From assembly GCA_027489375.1 (NCBI GenBank), contig JAIXZW010000007.1:270940-334939 (forward strand): 64,000 nucleotides of DNA, given 5' to 3'. The notes under the pieces were generated by a model, which saw only the letters and a program-made list of their open reading frames with translations, was not told the DNA's origin and ran no database searches. Source of the DNA: Paracoccaceae bacterium. GTDB taxonomy: Bacteria > Pseudomonadota > Alphaproteobacteria > Rhodobacterales > Rhodobacteraceae. Positions 24,397 to 32,371 of this stretch are shown here, one piece after another; the stretch's first letter is position 1; each line of letters opens with the position of its first letter. Both the position numbers and the translations under genes were made by a program.

Positions 24397-25743
24397 ATGT
24401 CCATTCCCCAATCCGGCGGCGGAGTGATCGAACATTTCGGGCAACTCGCCGAGATGATGGAGGCGGGGTGCAAACCCAAATCCGATTGGCGCATCGGCAC
24501 CGAGCATGAAAAGTTCGGCTGGCTCACCGCCGACCGCCGCCCCCTGCCCTATGACGGCGCATCCTCGATCCGCACGCTCTTCACCGAGCTTTCCGCCCGC
24601 TTCGGCTGGACTCCCGTGCGCGAGGGCGAGAATGTCATCGGCCTGACGCGGAACGGCGCGAACATCAGCCTTGAACCCGGCGGACAGTTCGAGCTTTCGG
24701 GCGCGGCCGTGGCGAACATGAACGAAACCGCCTCCGAATTGCAGAACCATCTGGACGAGGTACGCAGCATCGCCGAACCGCTCGGCATCAAATTCATGGG
24801 GATCGGTGCGGCACCGGAATGGAGCCATGCCGACATGCCCGTCATGCCCAAGGGCCGCTACCGCCTGATGACCGATTACATGGGGCGTGTCGGCACGCAT
24901 GGCACGCAGATGATGTATCGCACCTCGACGGTGCAGGTGAATCTCGACTACGCCTCGGAAGCGGACATGGTGAAGAAACTGCGCGTGTCGCTGGCCTTGC
25001 AGCCTGTGGCGACCGCCCTCTTCGCCTCCTCCCCCTTCTTCGACGGCAAGCCCAACAAGCACAAATCATGGCGCTCGCGCATCTGGCGGGGCTTGGACGA
25101 CAGCCGCACGGGGATGCTGCCCTTTGCCTTCGAAGAGGGCTTCGGCTTCCAGCGCTATGTGGACTGGGTGCTCGACGTGCCGATGTATTTCGTCTACCGC
25201 GACGGCAAATACATCAACGCGCTCGGCCAGTCCTTCCGCGATTTCCTCAAAGGCGAATTGCCCGCCATGCCGGGGGAAAAGCCCACGCTGTCGGATTGGG
25301 CGGACCATATGACCACCGTCTTCCCTGAAGCACGGGTCAAGAAATACATCGAAATGCGCGGCGCGGATTGCGGCGATCAGGCCCATATCAACGCCCTGCC
25401 CGCCTTCTGGGTCGGGCTGATGTATGACCAGACGGCGCTGGATTCGGCTTGGGATCTGGTCAAGGGCTTCGATACCGAAACCCGCGAAGGGCTGCGCGTC
25501 GCCGCCTCTGTCGTTGCCCTGCAAGGCGAGGCGAACGGGGTCAAACTGCTCGACCTCGCCCGCGCCGCCGTGGCGCTGTCCCATGCGGGCCTTGCGGCGC
25601 GGGGACTGGGCGAAGAGCGCTTCCTTGCGCCGCTCATGCAATCCATCGCCACGGGCAAGACGCAAGCCGACCGCTGGCTGGAGCTTTACAACGGCGCTTG
25701 GGGCAAAAGTCTTGCGCCGATCTATGAGGCGGCGAGCCTGTAA
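24397..25743 (+). CDS. gshA: Glutamate-cysteine ligase, plant/alphaproteobacterial type
   Basis: A 448-residue enzyme that makes gamma-glutamylcysteine, the first step to glutathione. It belongs to the plant-like GCL class: DWRIGTEHEKFGW (about 30-42), ISLEPGGQFELSG (about 89-101), GRYRLMTDYMGRVGTHGTQMMY (about 151-172) and ASTVQVNLDY-type region after it, and LARAAVALSHAGLAARG near the end. The ATG follows CGGAGCG. The same strand and 87-base gap place it behind the rsmE pair. A family B hairpin module starts three bases after its stop. Confidence 0.95.
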   Translation: MSIPQSGGGVIEHFGQLAEMMEAGCKPKSDWRIGTEHEKFGWLTADRRPLPYDGASSIRTLFTELSARFGWTPVREGENVIGLTRNGANISLEPGGQFELSGAAVANMNETASELQNHLDEVRSIAEPLGIKFMGIGAAPEWSHADMPVMPKGRYRLMTDYMGRVGTHGTQMMYRTSTVQVNLDYASEADMVKKLRVSLALQPVATALFASSPFFDGKPNKHKSWRSRIWRGLDDSRTGMLPFAFEEGFGFQRYVDWVLDVPMYFVYRDGKYINALGQSFRDFLKGELPAMPGEKPTLSDWADHMTTVFPEARVKKYIEMRGADCGDQAHINALPAFWVGLMYDQTALDSAWDLVKGFDTETREGLRVAASVVALQGEANGVKLLDLARAAVALSHAGLAARGLGEERFLAPLMQSIATGKTQADRWLELYNGAWGKSLAPIYEAASL

Positions 25744-25745
25744 GG

Positions 25746-25861
25746 CGTTTTCTGACGCAGAAAACGGCGCGGAATTTGACGCAAATTCCGCCGCCCCCCT
25801 TCAAGGGTGGGACACCGATTTTTGCGCCAAAAATCGGTCCGAAATCTGCGCCAGATTTCGG
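25746..25861. repeat. Family B module: four successive hairpins (copy 1)
   Basis: Four hairpins in 116 bases: H1 25746-25766 (arm CGTTTTCTG, loop ACG), H2 25769-25791 (arm GCGGAATTTG, loop ACG), H3 25814-25838 (arm ACCGATTTTTG, loop CGC) and H4 25839-25861 (arm CCGAAATCTG, loop CGC). All arms pair perfectly, and each loop is closed as TG-NNN-CA. The copy at 31970 has identical H2 and near-identical H4, whereas H1 and H3 differ but still pair. It lies between gshA and the terminator of the converging atp operon. Confidence 0.85.
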
Positions 25862-25873
25862 CCACGCAAAGCA

Positions 25874-25903
25874 AAAGGCCCGCAGATTGCTCTGCGGGCC
25901 TTT
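25874..25903. terminator. Bidirectional terminator between gshA and atp operon
   Basis: AAAGGCCCGCAGA-TTGC-TCTGCGGGCCTTT, a perfect 13-bp stem with A and T flanks, so it can act in both directions. It lies 20 bases beyond the atpF stop on the minus strand. Confidence 0.9.
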
Positions 25904-25922
25904 CGTCATTTCTGCGCAGCAC

Positions 25923-26480
25923 TCAGTGCAGCTTGGCATCCACCTGCGCGATGGCGGCGTCGATGGACGCGGCAGCGCCCTCGGCCGTCATCTGCTTGGC
26001 CAGCACGTCACCGGCAGCGGCAACGGCTACGGCAATCGCCTGATCCTTGACCGCGCGGATGGCCGACTGCTCGGCCGAAGCGATCTGGTCTTCCGCAGCC
26101 GCAACGCGGCGGGCGATCGACACTTTCAGGTCGGCTTTGGCTTGCGCCGCAGCGGCCATCGCTTCTTCCTTGGCAGAGGCAACGATCCGCTCGGACTGTT
26201 CGGCCACGTCCTTCTGCTTCTTCTCATAGGAAGCCAGCAGCGCCTTGGCCTCGTCCCGCAGGGCGCGGGCTTCGTCCAGCTCTGCCTTGATCTGCACGGC
26301 GCGCGCGTCGAGCAGACCACCGATCTTGGCCGGAGCCTTCGCGTAAAGCAGGATGCCGACGAACAGGACAAAGGCCAGCAGCACAACGAAGTTGGTGTTG
26401 TGCAGCGAGAAGAACGGCCCACCCGCCGCGAAGGCAGGCGAAGCGGCGGTCAGCGCGAAAAGCGCAATCAGCTTTTTCAT
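25923..26480 (-). CDS. atpF: ATP synthase F0 subunit b
   Basis: A 185-residue subunit b, the peripheral stalk linking F0 to F1. It opens with a hydrophobic stretch like a cleaved signal (LIALFALTAASPAFA), then the membrane helix FVVLLAFVLFVGILLYA (about 31-47), then a long charged coiled coil (LLDARAVQIKAELDEARAL onward). It is last in the minus-strand F0 operon, four bases after the b' gene. Having both b and b' is the alphaproteobacterial and photosynthetic pattern. Confidence 0.95.
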   Translation of the reverse strand: MKKLIALFALTAASPAFAAGGPFFSLHNTNFVVLLAFVLFVGILLYAKAPAKIGGLLDARAVQIKAELDEARALRDEAKALLASYEKKQKDVAEQSERIVASAKEEAMAAAAQAKADLKVSIARRVAAAEDQIASAEQSAIRAVKDQAIAVAVAAAGDVLAKQMTAEGAAASIDAAIAQVDAKLH

Positions 26481-26484
26481 CGCA

Positions 26485-27030
26485 TCAGCCTTTCAGACGG
26501 GCGGCGACAGCCGCGTTCACGCTTGCCGCATCGGCCTTGCCACCCAAAGCCGAAACCAGCTCTTTGGCGGTGTCCTTGGCGACTGCGGTGACAGCCTCCA
26601 CGGCGCCGGCGCGGATTTCCGCGATGCGCTTTTCCGATTCCGCAGCCTTGGCCGCGATTTCGGCATCCGCCTTGGCGGTGGCCTTGTCGAGGTCCTTCTG
26701 GATCTCGGCACGGGCTTCGGCGACGATCTTGGCCGCTTCCACACGGGCACGGGCCAGCGCGTCGTTATAGGCCTGTTCGGCGGCCACGGCCTTCTGCTTC
26801 AGCTCTTCGGCTGCGGCGAGGTCATTGGTCATGGTCCCCTTGCGCTCGGCCAGAACGGCACCGATGCGCGGCAGGGCGATCCGCGACAGGATGAAATAGA
26901 TCACGACAAGCGTGACCACGAGCCAGAAGATCTGGTTCGGGAAGGTCGAGAAATCGAGCTGGGGCATCCCAGCCTTTCCGGCCTCATGTGCGGCGCCAGC
27001 TACTTCGGCCGCCGTATTTTCGGTCGCCAT
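26485..27030 (-). CDS. atpF': ATP synthase F0 subunit b'
   Basis: A 181-residue b' subunit, paralogue of b, forming a heterodimeric stalk. An N-terminal cytoplasmic tail of about 24 residues ([20 protein letters not shown]) is followed by [19 protein letters not shown], the typical b' entry, the membrane helix [20 protein letters not shown] (about 34-53) and a coiled coil. It is cotranscribed between atpE and atpF. A GC hairpin precedes it after atpE. Confidence 0.95.
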   Translation of the reverse strand: MATENTAAEVAGAAHEAGKAGMPQLDFSTFPNQIFWLVVTLVVIYFILSRIALPRIGAVLAERKGTMTNDLAAAEELKQKAVAAEQAYNDALARARVEAAKIVAEARAEIQKDLDKATAKADAEIAAKAAESEKRIAEIRAGAVEAVTAVAKDTAKELVSALGGKADAASVNAAVAARLKG

Positions 27031-27060
27031 GTCGTCCTCCGTCGGCCCCTAGAACTTGCA

Positions 27061-27093
27061 AGGGGGGCGCGGGCGTCACACCCGCGCACCCCT
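27061..27093 (-). other. Intercistronic hairpin after atpE
   Basis: AGGGGGGCGCGGG and CCCGCGCACCCCT pair across the loop CGTCACA with one mismatch, giving a stem of about 12 bp. Lying between the most highly needed subunit (c) and the b' gene, it could stabilise atpE mRNA or reduce read-through; that is inference from the position. Confidence 0.6.
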
Positions 27094-27114
27094 TTCGTCA
27101 GGATGCGGAGGATA

Positions 27115-27354
27115 TCAGACTGCGAACATCAGCAGCAGAGCGACGAGGAACGAGAAGATCCCCAGAGCTTCGGCGAAGGCCAGACCGATGAAGAGGGTCG
27201 CGGTCTGCGAACCGGCGGCCGACGGGTTGCGCAGGGCGCCAGCGAGGAAGTTGCCCGCAACGGCGCCAACGCCGATGGCGGCTGCGCCCGAACCGATGGC
27301 GGCAAGGCCAGCACCGATGAATTTGCCCAGAGCGGCTGCAGCGACGAGTTCCAT
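27115..27354 (-). CDS. atpE: ATP synthase F0 subunit c
   Basis: A 79-residue proteolipid forming the rotor ring. Two membrane helices flank the polar loop ALRNPSA. The proton-carrying glutamate lies in [10 protein letters not shown] (about residue 61). The start at 27354 gives [18 protein letters not shown], usual for this group; a longer frame exists upstream but includes the untranslated leader. AAGGAG lies just upstream. Size and sequence are typical. Confidence 0.97.
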   Translation of the reverse strand: MELVAAAALGKFIGAGLAAIGSGAAAIGVGAVAGNFLAGALRNPSAAGSQTATLFIGLAFAEALGIFSFLVALLLMFAV

Positions 27355-27409
27355 TTGTATCTCCTTGACGATGGATGTTCGTGTGTTGGTAGGTCTGACA
27401 GGCGTTGGC

Positions 27410-28183
27410 TTAGTGGCCGGGATGCAGCGCATCCTTGAGGTAGACGCAGGTCAGGATGGTAAAGACGTAAGCTTGGATGAAGGCGACGAGCACTTCGAGG
27501 CCGTAGATGGCGGTGATGGCCAGAACCGACACGGGCGTCACGACGACACCGATGGTCGAGATCAGGATCATCGGAGCGAAGGCGGCAAACACCTTCATCA
27601 CCGCGTGGCCCGCCATGATGTTGCCCGCAAGACGGATCGAGTGGCTGACGGGACGCACGAAGTAGGAAATGAGTTCGATCACGGCGATGATCGGGCGCAG
27701 CGCAAGCGGCGCGTCCTTCATCCAGAACAGGCCGAGGAAATGCGCGCCATGCAGGATGAAGCCGAGCAGCGTCACGGCGATGAACACCCCGAAGCCGAGG
27801 ATCGCGGTCACGGCGATATGCGAGGTCGTGGTGAACGATCCGGGGATCAGGCCGAGGAAGTTCGAGAAGAGGATGAACAGGAAGACCGTGAAGATGTAGG
27901 GGAAATACTTCACCCCGTCATGGCCGGTCACGTCTTCGACCATCTTGTAGACGAAGCCGTAGGCGAGTTCCGCCACGGACTGCACGCGGGTCGGGATCAC
28001 GGCGCGGCCACGGGTGCCGATGACGAACAGGGCGATCACGCAAAGGATCGCCAGCGCCATCCACAACGTCACGTTGGTGGGCGTATACCACTGGATCGGG
28101 CCTTCGCCGAAGAGCGGATGGATTTCGAACTGCTGGAGCGGGTGGAACGCCAGTCCGCCTTCGCTATGTGCCTCGCCTGCCAC
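27410..28183 (-). CDS. atpB: ATP synthase F0 subunit a
   Basis: A 257-residue proton-channel subunit with five to six membrane helices. The essential arginine is in [13 protein letters not shown] (about 177-189) and [10 protein letters not shown] (about 108-117) is the conserved second-helix end. The start is GTG at 28183, with GAGGAA eight bases upstream; the atpI stop is two bases before it, so the start is fixed by coupling. Confidence 0.96.
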   Translation of the reverse strand: MAGEAHSEGGLAFHPLQQFEIHPLFGEGPIQWYTPTNVTLWMALAILCVIALFVIGTRGRAVIPTRVQSVAELAYGFVYKMVEDVTGHDGVKYFPYIFTVFLFILFSNFLGLIPGSFTTTSHIAVTAILGFGVFIAVTLLGFILHGAHFLGLFWMKDAPLALRPIIAVIELISYFVRPVSHSIRLAGNIMAGHAVMKVFAAFAPMILISTIGVVVTPVSVLAITAIYGLEVLVAFIQAYVFTILTCVYLKDALHPGH

Positions 28184-28185
28184 GT

Positions 28186-28518
28186 TCAGTCTTCCTCTTG
28201 CTTGGCAGCCGTCGCCGCCGTCCGTTCCTGCACTTCTCTGGCCGAGCGCAGCATGGTCTTCACACCCGCCGCCAGCCCCGCCAGTATGAACAGCACCAGA
28301 AACACCGGCATCGTCCCCAAAAGGGTATCCAGCCCGTATCCGATGCCGAAGCCGATCGCGAGACCGGCCACAAGCTCGATGACCATCCGCCACGCAAGTT
28401 GCGCTTGCGAATAGTCTTCCTTCTGGTGGGTCCGGCGCGGCCCTTCGACCACCGCCTTCGCCGCTGCGATCCGTTTCTCGAGTGCCGCGAGGCGCTCTTG
28501 ATCGGGTTCTTCGGCCAC
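28186..28518 (-). CDS. atpI: ATP synthase assembly protein AtpI
   Basis: A 110-residue AtpI-like protein, first in the F0 operon. It has a charged N-terminal helix (about 5-30) and two membrane helices ([43 protein letters not shown]), as in the AtpI/Fo-F1 associated family that helps c-ring assembly and cation transport. The gene ends two bases before the atpB GTG. Confidence 0.93.
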   Translation of the reverse strand: MAEEPDQERLAALEKRIAAAKAVVEGPRRTHQKEDYSQAQLAWRMVIELVAGLAIGFGIGYGLDTLLGTMPVFLVLFILAGLAAGVKTMLRSAREVQERTAATAAKQEED

Positions 28519-28698
28519 GGCGCGCCCCCTCCATCAGTCGGGCGGAAACTACGGAGCGAAGGGTGGCAAGTCAAGGCGTGAATCGGAACACAGCAACGCC
28601 GTCAACACACTGAAAAAAAACGGTTAAATCACATCCAGACGCTTTCGTCGCAGCCCGCCCCAAGGCCCCGCCCACCCCATCCGCTCCAAAGCCCATAT

Positions 28699-28714
28699 TC
28701 AACCATCAGGTTGA
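28699..28714. promoter_or_regulatory. Dyad operator upstream of ArsR gene
   Basis: TCAACC-ATCA-GGTTGA, perfect six-base arms, 32 bases before the arsR-type start. CAACC...GGTTG dyads are typical targets of this ArsR subfamily, so autoregulation is likely. Confidence 0.55.
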
Positions 28715-28745
28715 CGATCCTGCAGCCACCCGCCAAGGTCCGCGC

Positions 28746-29114
28746 ATGGCCGCCACGCTCGACACCATCTTTTCCGCCCTTGCCGACCCGACAAGACGGG
28801 CGATCCTGACCATGCTGCTCGAAGACGACATGGCCGTCACCGACGTTGCGGAACCCTTCCGCATGTCGCTCGCCGCCATTTCCAAACACCTCGCCGTGCT
28901 GGCCGAGGCAGGCCTGATCGTGCAGGAAAAGCGCGGTCGCGTGAAATGGTGCAAGCTGGAGCCTGACGCGCTGCGGGCGGCGTCGGTCTGGATGCAGGGG
29001 TTCGGGCAGTTCGACCCGCTCGACCTCGACGATTTCGAACGCTTTCTGGAAGCCGAGCTATCCGACCCGACCGAAGACGGGGGGCCAGCCCCCCGCCCCC
29101 CCCGGGATATTTGA
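28746..29114 (+). CDS. ArsR-family transcriptional regulator
   Basis: A 122-residue winged-helix repressor of the ArsR subfamily that usually partners an SRPBCC/AHSA1 gene. The N terminus has LDTIFSALADPTRRAILTML (about 5-24), the recognition helix lies in MSLAAISKHLAVLAEAGLI (about 40-58) and the wing in KRGRVKWCKLEP. No metal-site CVC motif is present, so metal sensing is unlikely. The last 12 codons and the TGA come from a family A repeat (DGGPAPRPPRDI), and no SRPBCC gene follows. The gene is thus an orphan with a repeat-derived tail. Confidence 0.85.
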   Translation: MAATLDTIFSALADPTRRAILTMLLEDDMAVTDVAEPFRMSLAAISKHLAVLAEAGLIVQEKRGRVKWCKLEPDALRAASVWMQGFGQFDPLDLDDFERFLEAELSDPTEDGGPAPRPPRDI

Positions 29115-29199
29115 ACCAGTGTGAAAGGGCGAAGGGGTCTGCTCTTTCACCTTTGCCCAAATACTCTCGGGGGGTGCGGGGGGCAGACGGCCCCCCGCC
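29079..29199. repeat. Family A palindromic repeat, inverted pair
   Basis: Forward unit GGGGGGCCAGCCCCCC, CCCCCCCGGGATATTTG and the tail CCAGTGTGAAAGGG (to about 29130). An inverted unit follows (CTTTCACCTTTGCCC, AAATACTCTCGGGGGG, then GGGGGGCAGACGGCCCCCC). It fills the space between the convergent arsR and matB genes. The forward unit overlaps the end of arsR, and its ATATTTGA supplies the stop codon. Confidence 0.85.
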
Positions 29200-29202
29200 C
29201 TG

Positions 29203-30708
29203 TCAGCCGAACCAGCCTTTATAGGTTTCGCGCAGCAGGTTCTTCTGCACCTTGCCCATCGTGTTGCGCGGCAGGGCGTCGACGATGACCGCAGCCTTGG
29301 GCTGCTTGAAGCGGGCAAGCGCGGGGGCGATTTCGGCAAGCACCTTGTCGGCCTCGAGAACCATACCCTTTTGCGGGACGATCACGGCAAAGACCGCCTC
29401 GCCAAAGTCTTTGTGCGGGATGCCGATCACGGCACTTTCCAGAACGCCCGCCGCCGCGTCGAGCAAAAGCTCCACCTCCTTGGGATAGACGTTGTAGCCC
29501 CCCGTGATCACCAGATCCTTGGCACGCCCGACGATGCGCACATAGCCGTCGGGATCGCGCTGCCCCAGATCGCCGGTGATGAACCAGCCATCCGCGCGCA
29601 GCTCTTCCGCCGTCTTTTCCGGCATCTGCCAATAGCCTTGGAACACATTCGGCCCGCGCACCTCGATCATGCCGACCTCGCCCGCCGCAGCCTCGCACCC
29701 GTCAAGGACGATCCGCACCTCCACCCCGTCGAGCGGCAACCCGACCGTCCCCGCACGGCGCTCGCCGTCATAGGGGTTGGAGGTGTTCATATTCGTCTCG
29801 GTCATCCCGTAACGTTCGAGGATGCGGTGGCCGGTCCGCGCCTCCCAGTCGAGCTGCGTTTCGGCCAGAAGCGGTGCGGACCCCGAAACGAACAGCCGCA
29901 TATGCGCGACGGCCTCGCGGGTCAGCGCGGGCTCGTCCAGAAGGCGGGTGTAGAAGGTTGGCACGCCCATCAGCACCGTGGCCTGCGGCAGATGCGCCAT
30001 CACGCGACCCGCATCGAAGCCCGGCAGCCAGATCATCGACGCGCCCGACAGAAGCGCCACGTTCGAGGCGACGAAGAGCCCGTGGGTGTGAAAGATCGGC
30101 AGCGCGTGCAGCAACACATCCTCTGCCGTGAAGCGCCACGCCTTTACCAGCACCTCGGCATTGGACAGCAGGTTCCTGTGGCTGAGCATCGCCCCCTTCG
30201 ACCGCCCCGTCGTCCCCGAGGTGTAAAGAAGCGCCGCAAGATCATCCGGCCCGCAGTCGGCAGGGTTCACCCGCCCGGCCGCGCCTTCGGCCAGATCGGC
30301 CAATGTGCCGCCCCCCGCCGCATCCATCGTCAAAAGGTCAGCCCCGTGCCGCGCGGCCACCCCGGCCAATTCCACCGCACGGGCCGCATCGCAGACAAAG
30401 ACACGTGGCCGCGCATCGCCGAGGAAATAATCCACCTCCGCCGCCGTATAGGCCGTGTTCAGTGGCAGAAACACCGCCCCAAGCGCGACCGACGCCGCGT
30501 AAAGCGCCAGCGCTTCCGGCGTCTTGGGAACCTGCACCGCAACCCTCTGACCCTTGGTCACGCCCAGCGCCGCCAGAGCATTGGCCTGACGCGCGATCAT
30601 ACGGAAGAAGGCATCACCGGACACACTGCGCCCACCCTCAAGTCGCAAGAGAGCCGCATCGCGGCCCTGCAGCGGGGCAAAGAGTGCATCGAAAAGATGG
30701 TTCGGCAT
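29203..30708 (-). CDS. matB: Malonyl-CoA synthetase
   Basis: A 501-residue acyl-adenylate-forming enzyme, ANL superfamily. The P-loop is LLYTSGTTGRSKGAMLSHRN (about 151-170). The A5 motif with its malonate-type context is YGMTETNMNTSNPYDGERR (about 296-314), where the ERRAGTVG stretch is characteristic of MatB. The catalytic lysine is in RNTMGKVQKNLLR near the C terminus. Product: malonyl-CoA from malonate, ATP and CoA. The start at 30708 fits MPNHLFDALF of the family. No malonyl-CoA decarboxylase (matA) or transporter lies beside it; its neighbours are unrelated. Confidence 0.9.
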   Translation of the reverse strand: MPNHLFDALFAPLQGRDAALLRLEGGRSVSGDAFFRMIARQANALAALGVTKGQRVAVQVPKTPEALALYAASVALGAVFLPLNTAYTAAEVDYFLGDARPRVFVCDAARAVELAGVAARHGADLLTMDAAGGGTLADLAEGAAGRVNPADCGPDDLAALLYTSGTTGRSKGAMLSHRNLLSNAEVLVKAWRFTAEDVLLHALPIFHTHGLFVASNVALLSGASMIWLPGFDAGRVMAHLPQATVLMGVPTFYTRLLDEPALTREAVAHMRLFVSGSAPLLAETQLDWEARTGHRILERYGMTETNMNTSNPYDGERRAGTVGLPLDGVEVRIVLDGCEAAAGEVGMIEVRGPNVFQGYWQMPEKTAEELRADGWFITGDLGQRDPDGYVRIVGRAKDLVITGGYNVYPKEVELLLDAAAGVLESAVIGIPHKDFGEAVFAVIVPQKGMVLEADKVLAEIAPALARFKQPKAAVIVDALPRNTMGKVQKNLLRETYKGWFG

Positions 30709-30917
30709 GATGGCCCCTATGGCTTGGTGCCGTCCCGTTCTGCCACGGGGACTCGGCCTTCTCAAGCTGCGGGCACGGCCAGCATTCGTATCAGCTCCGG
30801 CGCGAAACGGACGATTTCGCACCAAGCCCGCAGAATCACCCCTGTTCCGCCAAATTGCCGCCGTTGTTGGCAAACCATATTCATACCCGTAAAACCGCAT
30901 GCAACGGAGGGCGGCAC

Positions 30918-31085
30918 ATGAAACTCGGCCTGGCCTTGCTTGCCCGGTTCACCCTGTTCCGGCACCGCCGCGAACAGCTCGACCCTCGGTTCGACCAGCG
31001 CCTGCAGCGGCTCGGCGCACGCGAAGGGCTGCGGGCCGTTCAGTCGGGCCCGTTCAGAGGTCGGCCCGCACGCCCGGAAGTCTGA
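30918..31085 (+). CDS. Small basic protein, 55 residues
   Basis: An open frame starting MKLGLALLARFTLFRHRRE with GGAGG seven bases before the ATG, unusually good for this window. It is basic (many Arg), has one weak hydrophobic start and no known domain. It ends 32 bases inside the 3' end of mipZ on the other strand. It may be a real small protein or a chance frame; the ribosome-binding site is the main support. Confidence 0.35.
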   Translation: MKLGLALLARFTLFRHRREQLDPRFDQRLQRLGAREGLRAVQSGPFRGRPARPEV

Positions 31086-31863
31086 GTTCGGTCAGCAGGT
31101 CGCGCACCTCTTGTCGTGCAGCGATGTTTGACATGTTCAACTGGTCCACCCCCGTTTCCCGAAGGTCGAGCAGCGTCAGCCCGCGGGGGAAAAGTTCGCG
31201 GAAGATCACCCGTTCGGAAAAGCCGGGGGCAACGCGGAAACCGATCCGGCGCGAGAGTTCCTCGAGCGCCGCGCCGACCTTCTTCTTGTTATGCATCTGC
31301 TGCGCGCCCAGACGGTTGCGCACGACGATCCAGTCGATCGGCTTGAGCCCGGCCTGAGCCCGCGACTGCCGTGCGGCCCAGACCATTTCGGAATAGATCG
31401 ACGGCCCCTTAACCTTGCCCGTTTCCGCATCCACCCGCGCCAGCAGGTCGAAATCGACGAAGCTGTCGTTCATCGGCGTGATCAGCGTATCCGCCAGCGT
31501 ATGGGCAACCTGGCTAAGGCGTGTGTGCGATCCGGGGCAGTCGATGACGATAAAGTCGGACACCGGCTCCAACGCCGAAATTCCGGCGGCAAGGCGGGCA
31601 TCGAATGGATTTTCGCCAGCTTGCAACGAAGCGGGGTCCACCTCGGGCAATTCGCGGTAATCCGGTGTCGGCAAGGTCAGGCCCATACGGGCGAGATACG
31701 CGGTGCGGTTCTCGATGTAGCGCCCAAAGCTCTTCTGCCGCAGATCAAGGTCCATCGCTCCGACCCTATAGCCCAGCCGTACCAGCGCCGTCGCAACATG
31801 CATGCAGGTCGTGGATTTCCCCGACCCGCCCTTCTCGTTTCCGACGACGATGATATGCGCCAT
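31054..31863 (-). CDS. mipZ: Division-plane positioning ATPase MipZ
   Basis: A 269-residue ParA-like ATPase. In alphaproteobacteria MipZ forms gradients from the poles and keeps FtsZ at midcell. The deviant Walker A is NEKGGSGKST (about 8-17), with DLDLRQKSFGRYIENR (about 39-54), the MipZ-specific stretch, and Walker B-like FIVIDCPGSHTRLS (about 106-119). The ATG at 31863 has GGGGAAG nine bases upstream; a GTG three codons earlier is less likely. It is monocistronic, downstream of rplS-rpmE on the same strand and separated from them by a family B module. Confidence 0.92.
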   Translation of the reverse strand: MAHIIVVGNEKGGSGKSTTCMHVATALVRLGYRVGAMDLDLRQKSFGRYIENRTAYLARMGLTLPTPDYRELPEVDPASLQAGENPFDARLAAGISALEPVSDFIVIDCPGSHTRLSQVAHTLADTLITPMNDSFVDFDLLARVDAETGKVKGPSIYSEMVWAARQSRAQAGLKPIDWIVVRNRLGAQQMHNKKKVGAALEELSRRIGFRVAPGFSERVIFRELFPRGLTLLDLRETGVDQLNMSNIAARQEVRDLLTELRLPGVRADL

Positions 31864-31969
31864 GACCAACACTTCCCCAAAGCAGCGACAGCGCCGTTCA
31901 TGGCAAGGTCGGGGGCAAAGGGAAAGGGGGCAGACCGAGAATTTCGCGGGACGTGTCGCGCGGGCGGGA

Positions 31970-32077
31970 CGATTTCCGGCGCAGAAATCGGGGCGGAATT
32001 TGACGCAAATTCCGCGGCGCGGACGCAGGGGCCGTTTCTTGCGTCAAGAAACGGTGCGAAATCTGCGCCGGATTTTG
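31970..32077. repeat. Family B module: four successive hairpins (copy 2)
   Basis: H1 31970-31990 (arm CGATTTCCG, loop GCG, one mismatch), H2 31993-32015 (arm GCGGAATTTG, loop ACG, identical to copy 1), H3 32032-32054 (arm CCGTTTCTTG, loop CGT), H4 32057-32077 (arm CGAAATCTG, loop CGC, with U-G wobbles on the right). Spacing between hairpins (3, 16 and 2 bases) resembles copy 1 (2, 22 and 0). It lies between the rpmE terminator and mipZ, upstream of mipZ. Confidence 0.85.
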
Positions 32078-32085
32078 TCTTGGCC

Positions 32086-32116
32086 AAAGGAAAAGGGCGC
32101 ACCTTGCGGCGCGCCC
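32086..32116 (-). terminator. Terminator of rplS-rpmE
   Basis: On the minus strand AGGGCGC and GCGCCCT pair around a ten-base loop and are followed by TTTCCTTT. It lies 22 bases after the rpmE stop. Confidence 0.75.
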
Positions 32117-32138
32117 TCTGGGTAACGCTGTGGCCGGA

Positions 32139-32360
32139 TCAGAAACCCAGACCGGCGTATTTGTTCTTGAACTTCGAAACGCGACCGCCCGTGTCCATCA
32201 GCTTGGCCGACTGGCCGGTCCATGCGGGGTGCGCCAGCGGGTCGATGTCGAGCGCCATCTGGTCGCCCTCTTTGCCCCAGGTCGACTTGGTAGAGAACAC
32301 GGTGCCGTCGGTCATCTTGACGTTGATCGTGTGGTAGTCGGGGTGAATGCCCTGTTTCAT
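32139..32360 (-). CDS. rpmE: 50S ribosomal protein L31, zinc-free form
   Basis: A 73-residue L31. [19 protein letters not shown] opens it and [20 protein letters not shown] and [16 protein letters not shown] complete it. No CxxC pair is present, so this is the zinc-independent (C-minus) form normal for alphaproteobacteria. The start at 32360 was chosen by family length; the longer frame upstream overlaps rplS. It follows rplS after 11 bases. Confidence 0.96.
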   Translation of the reverse strand: MKQGIHPDYHTINVKMTDGTVFSTKSTWGKEGDQMALDIDPLAHPAWTGQSAKLMDTGGRVSKFKNKYAGLGF

Positions 32361-32371
32361 CGGTCCAGACC

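Noticed and set aside
25746..25861. CRISPR array as an explanation of the four-hairpin module
   Set aside because: Units are palindromes with different arms, not identical repeats with unique spacers, and no cas gene is present.
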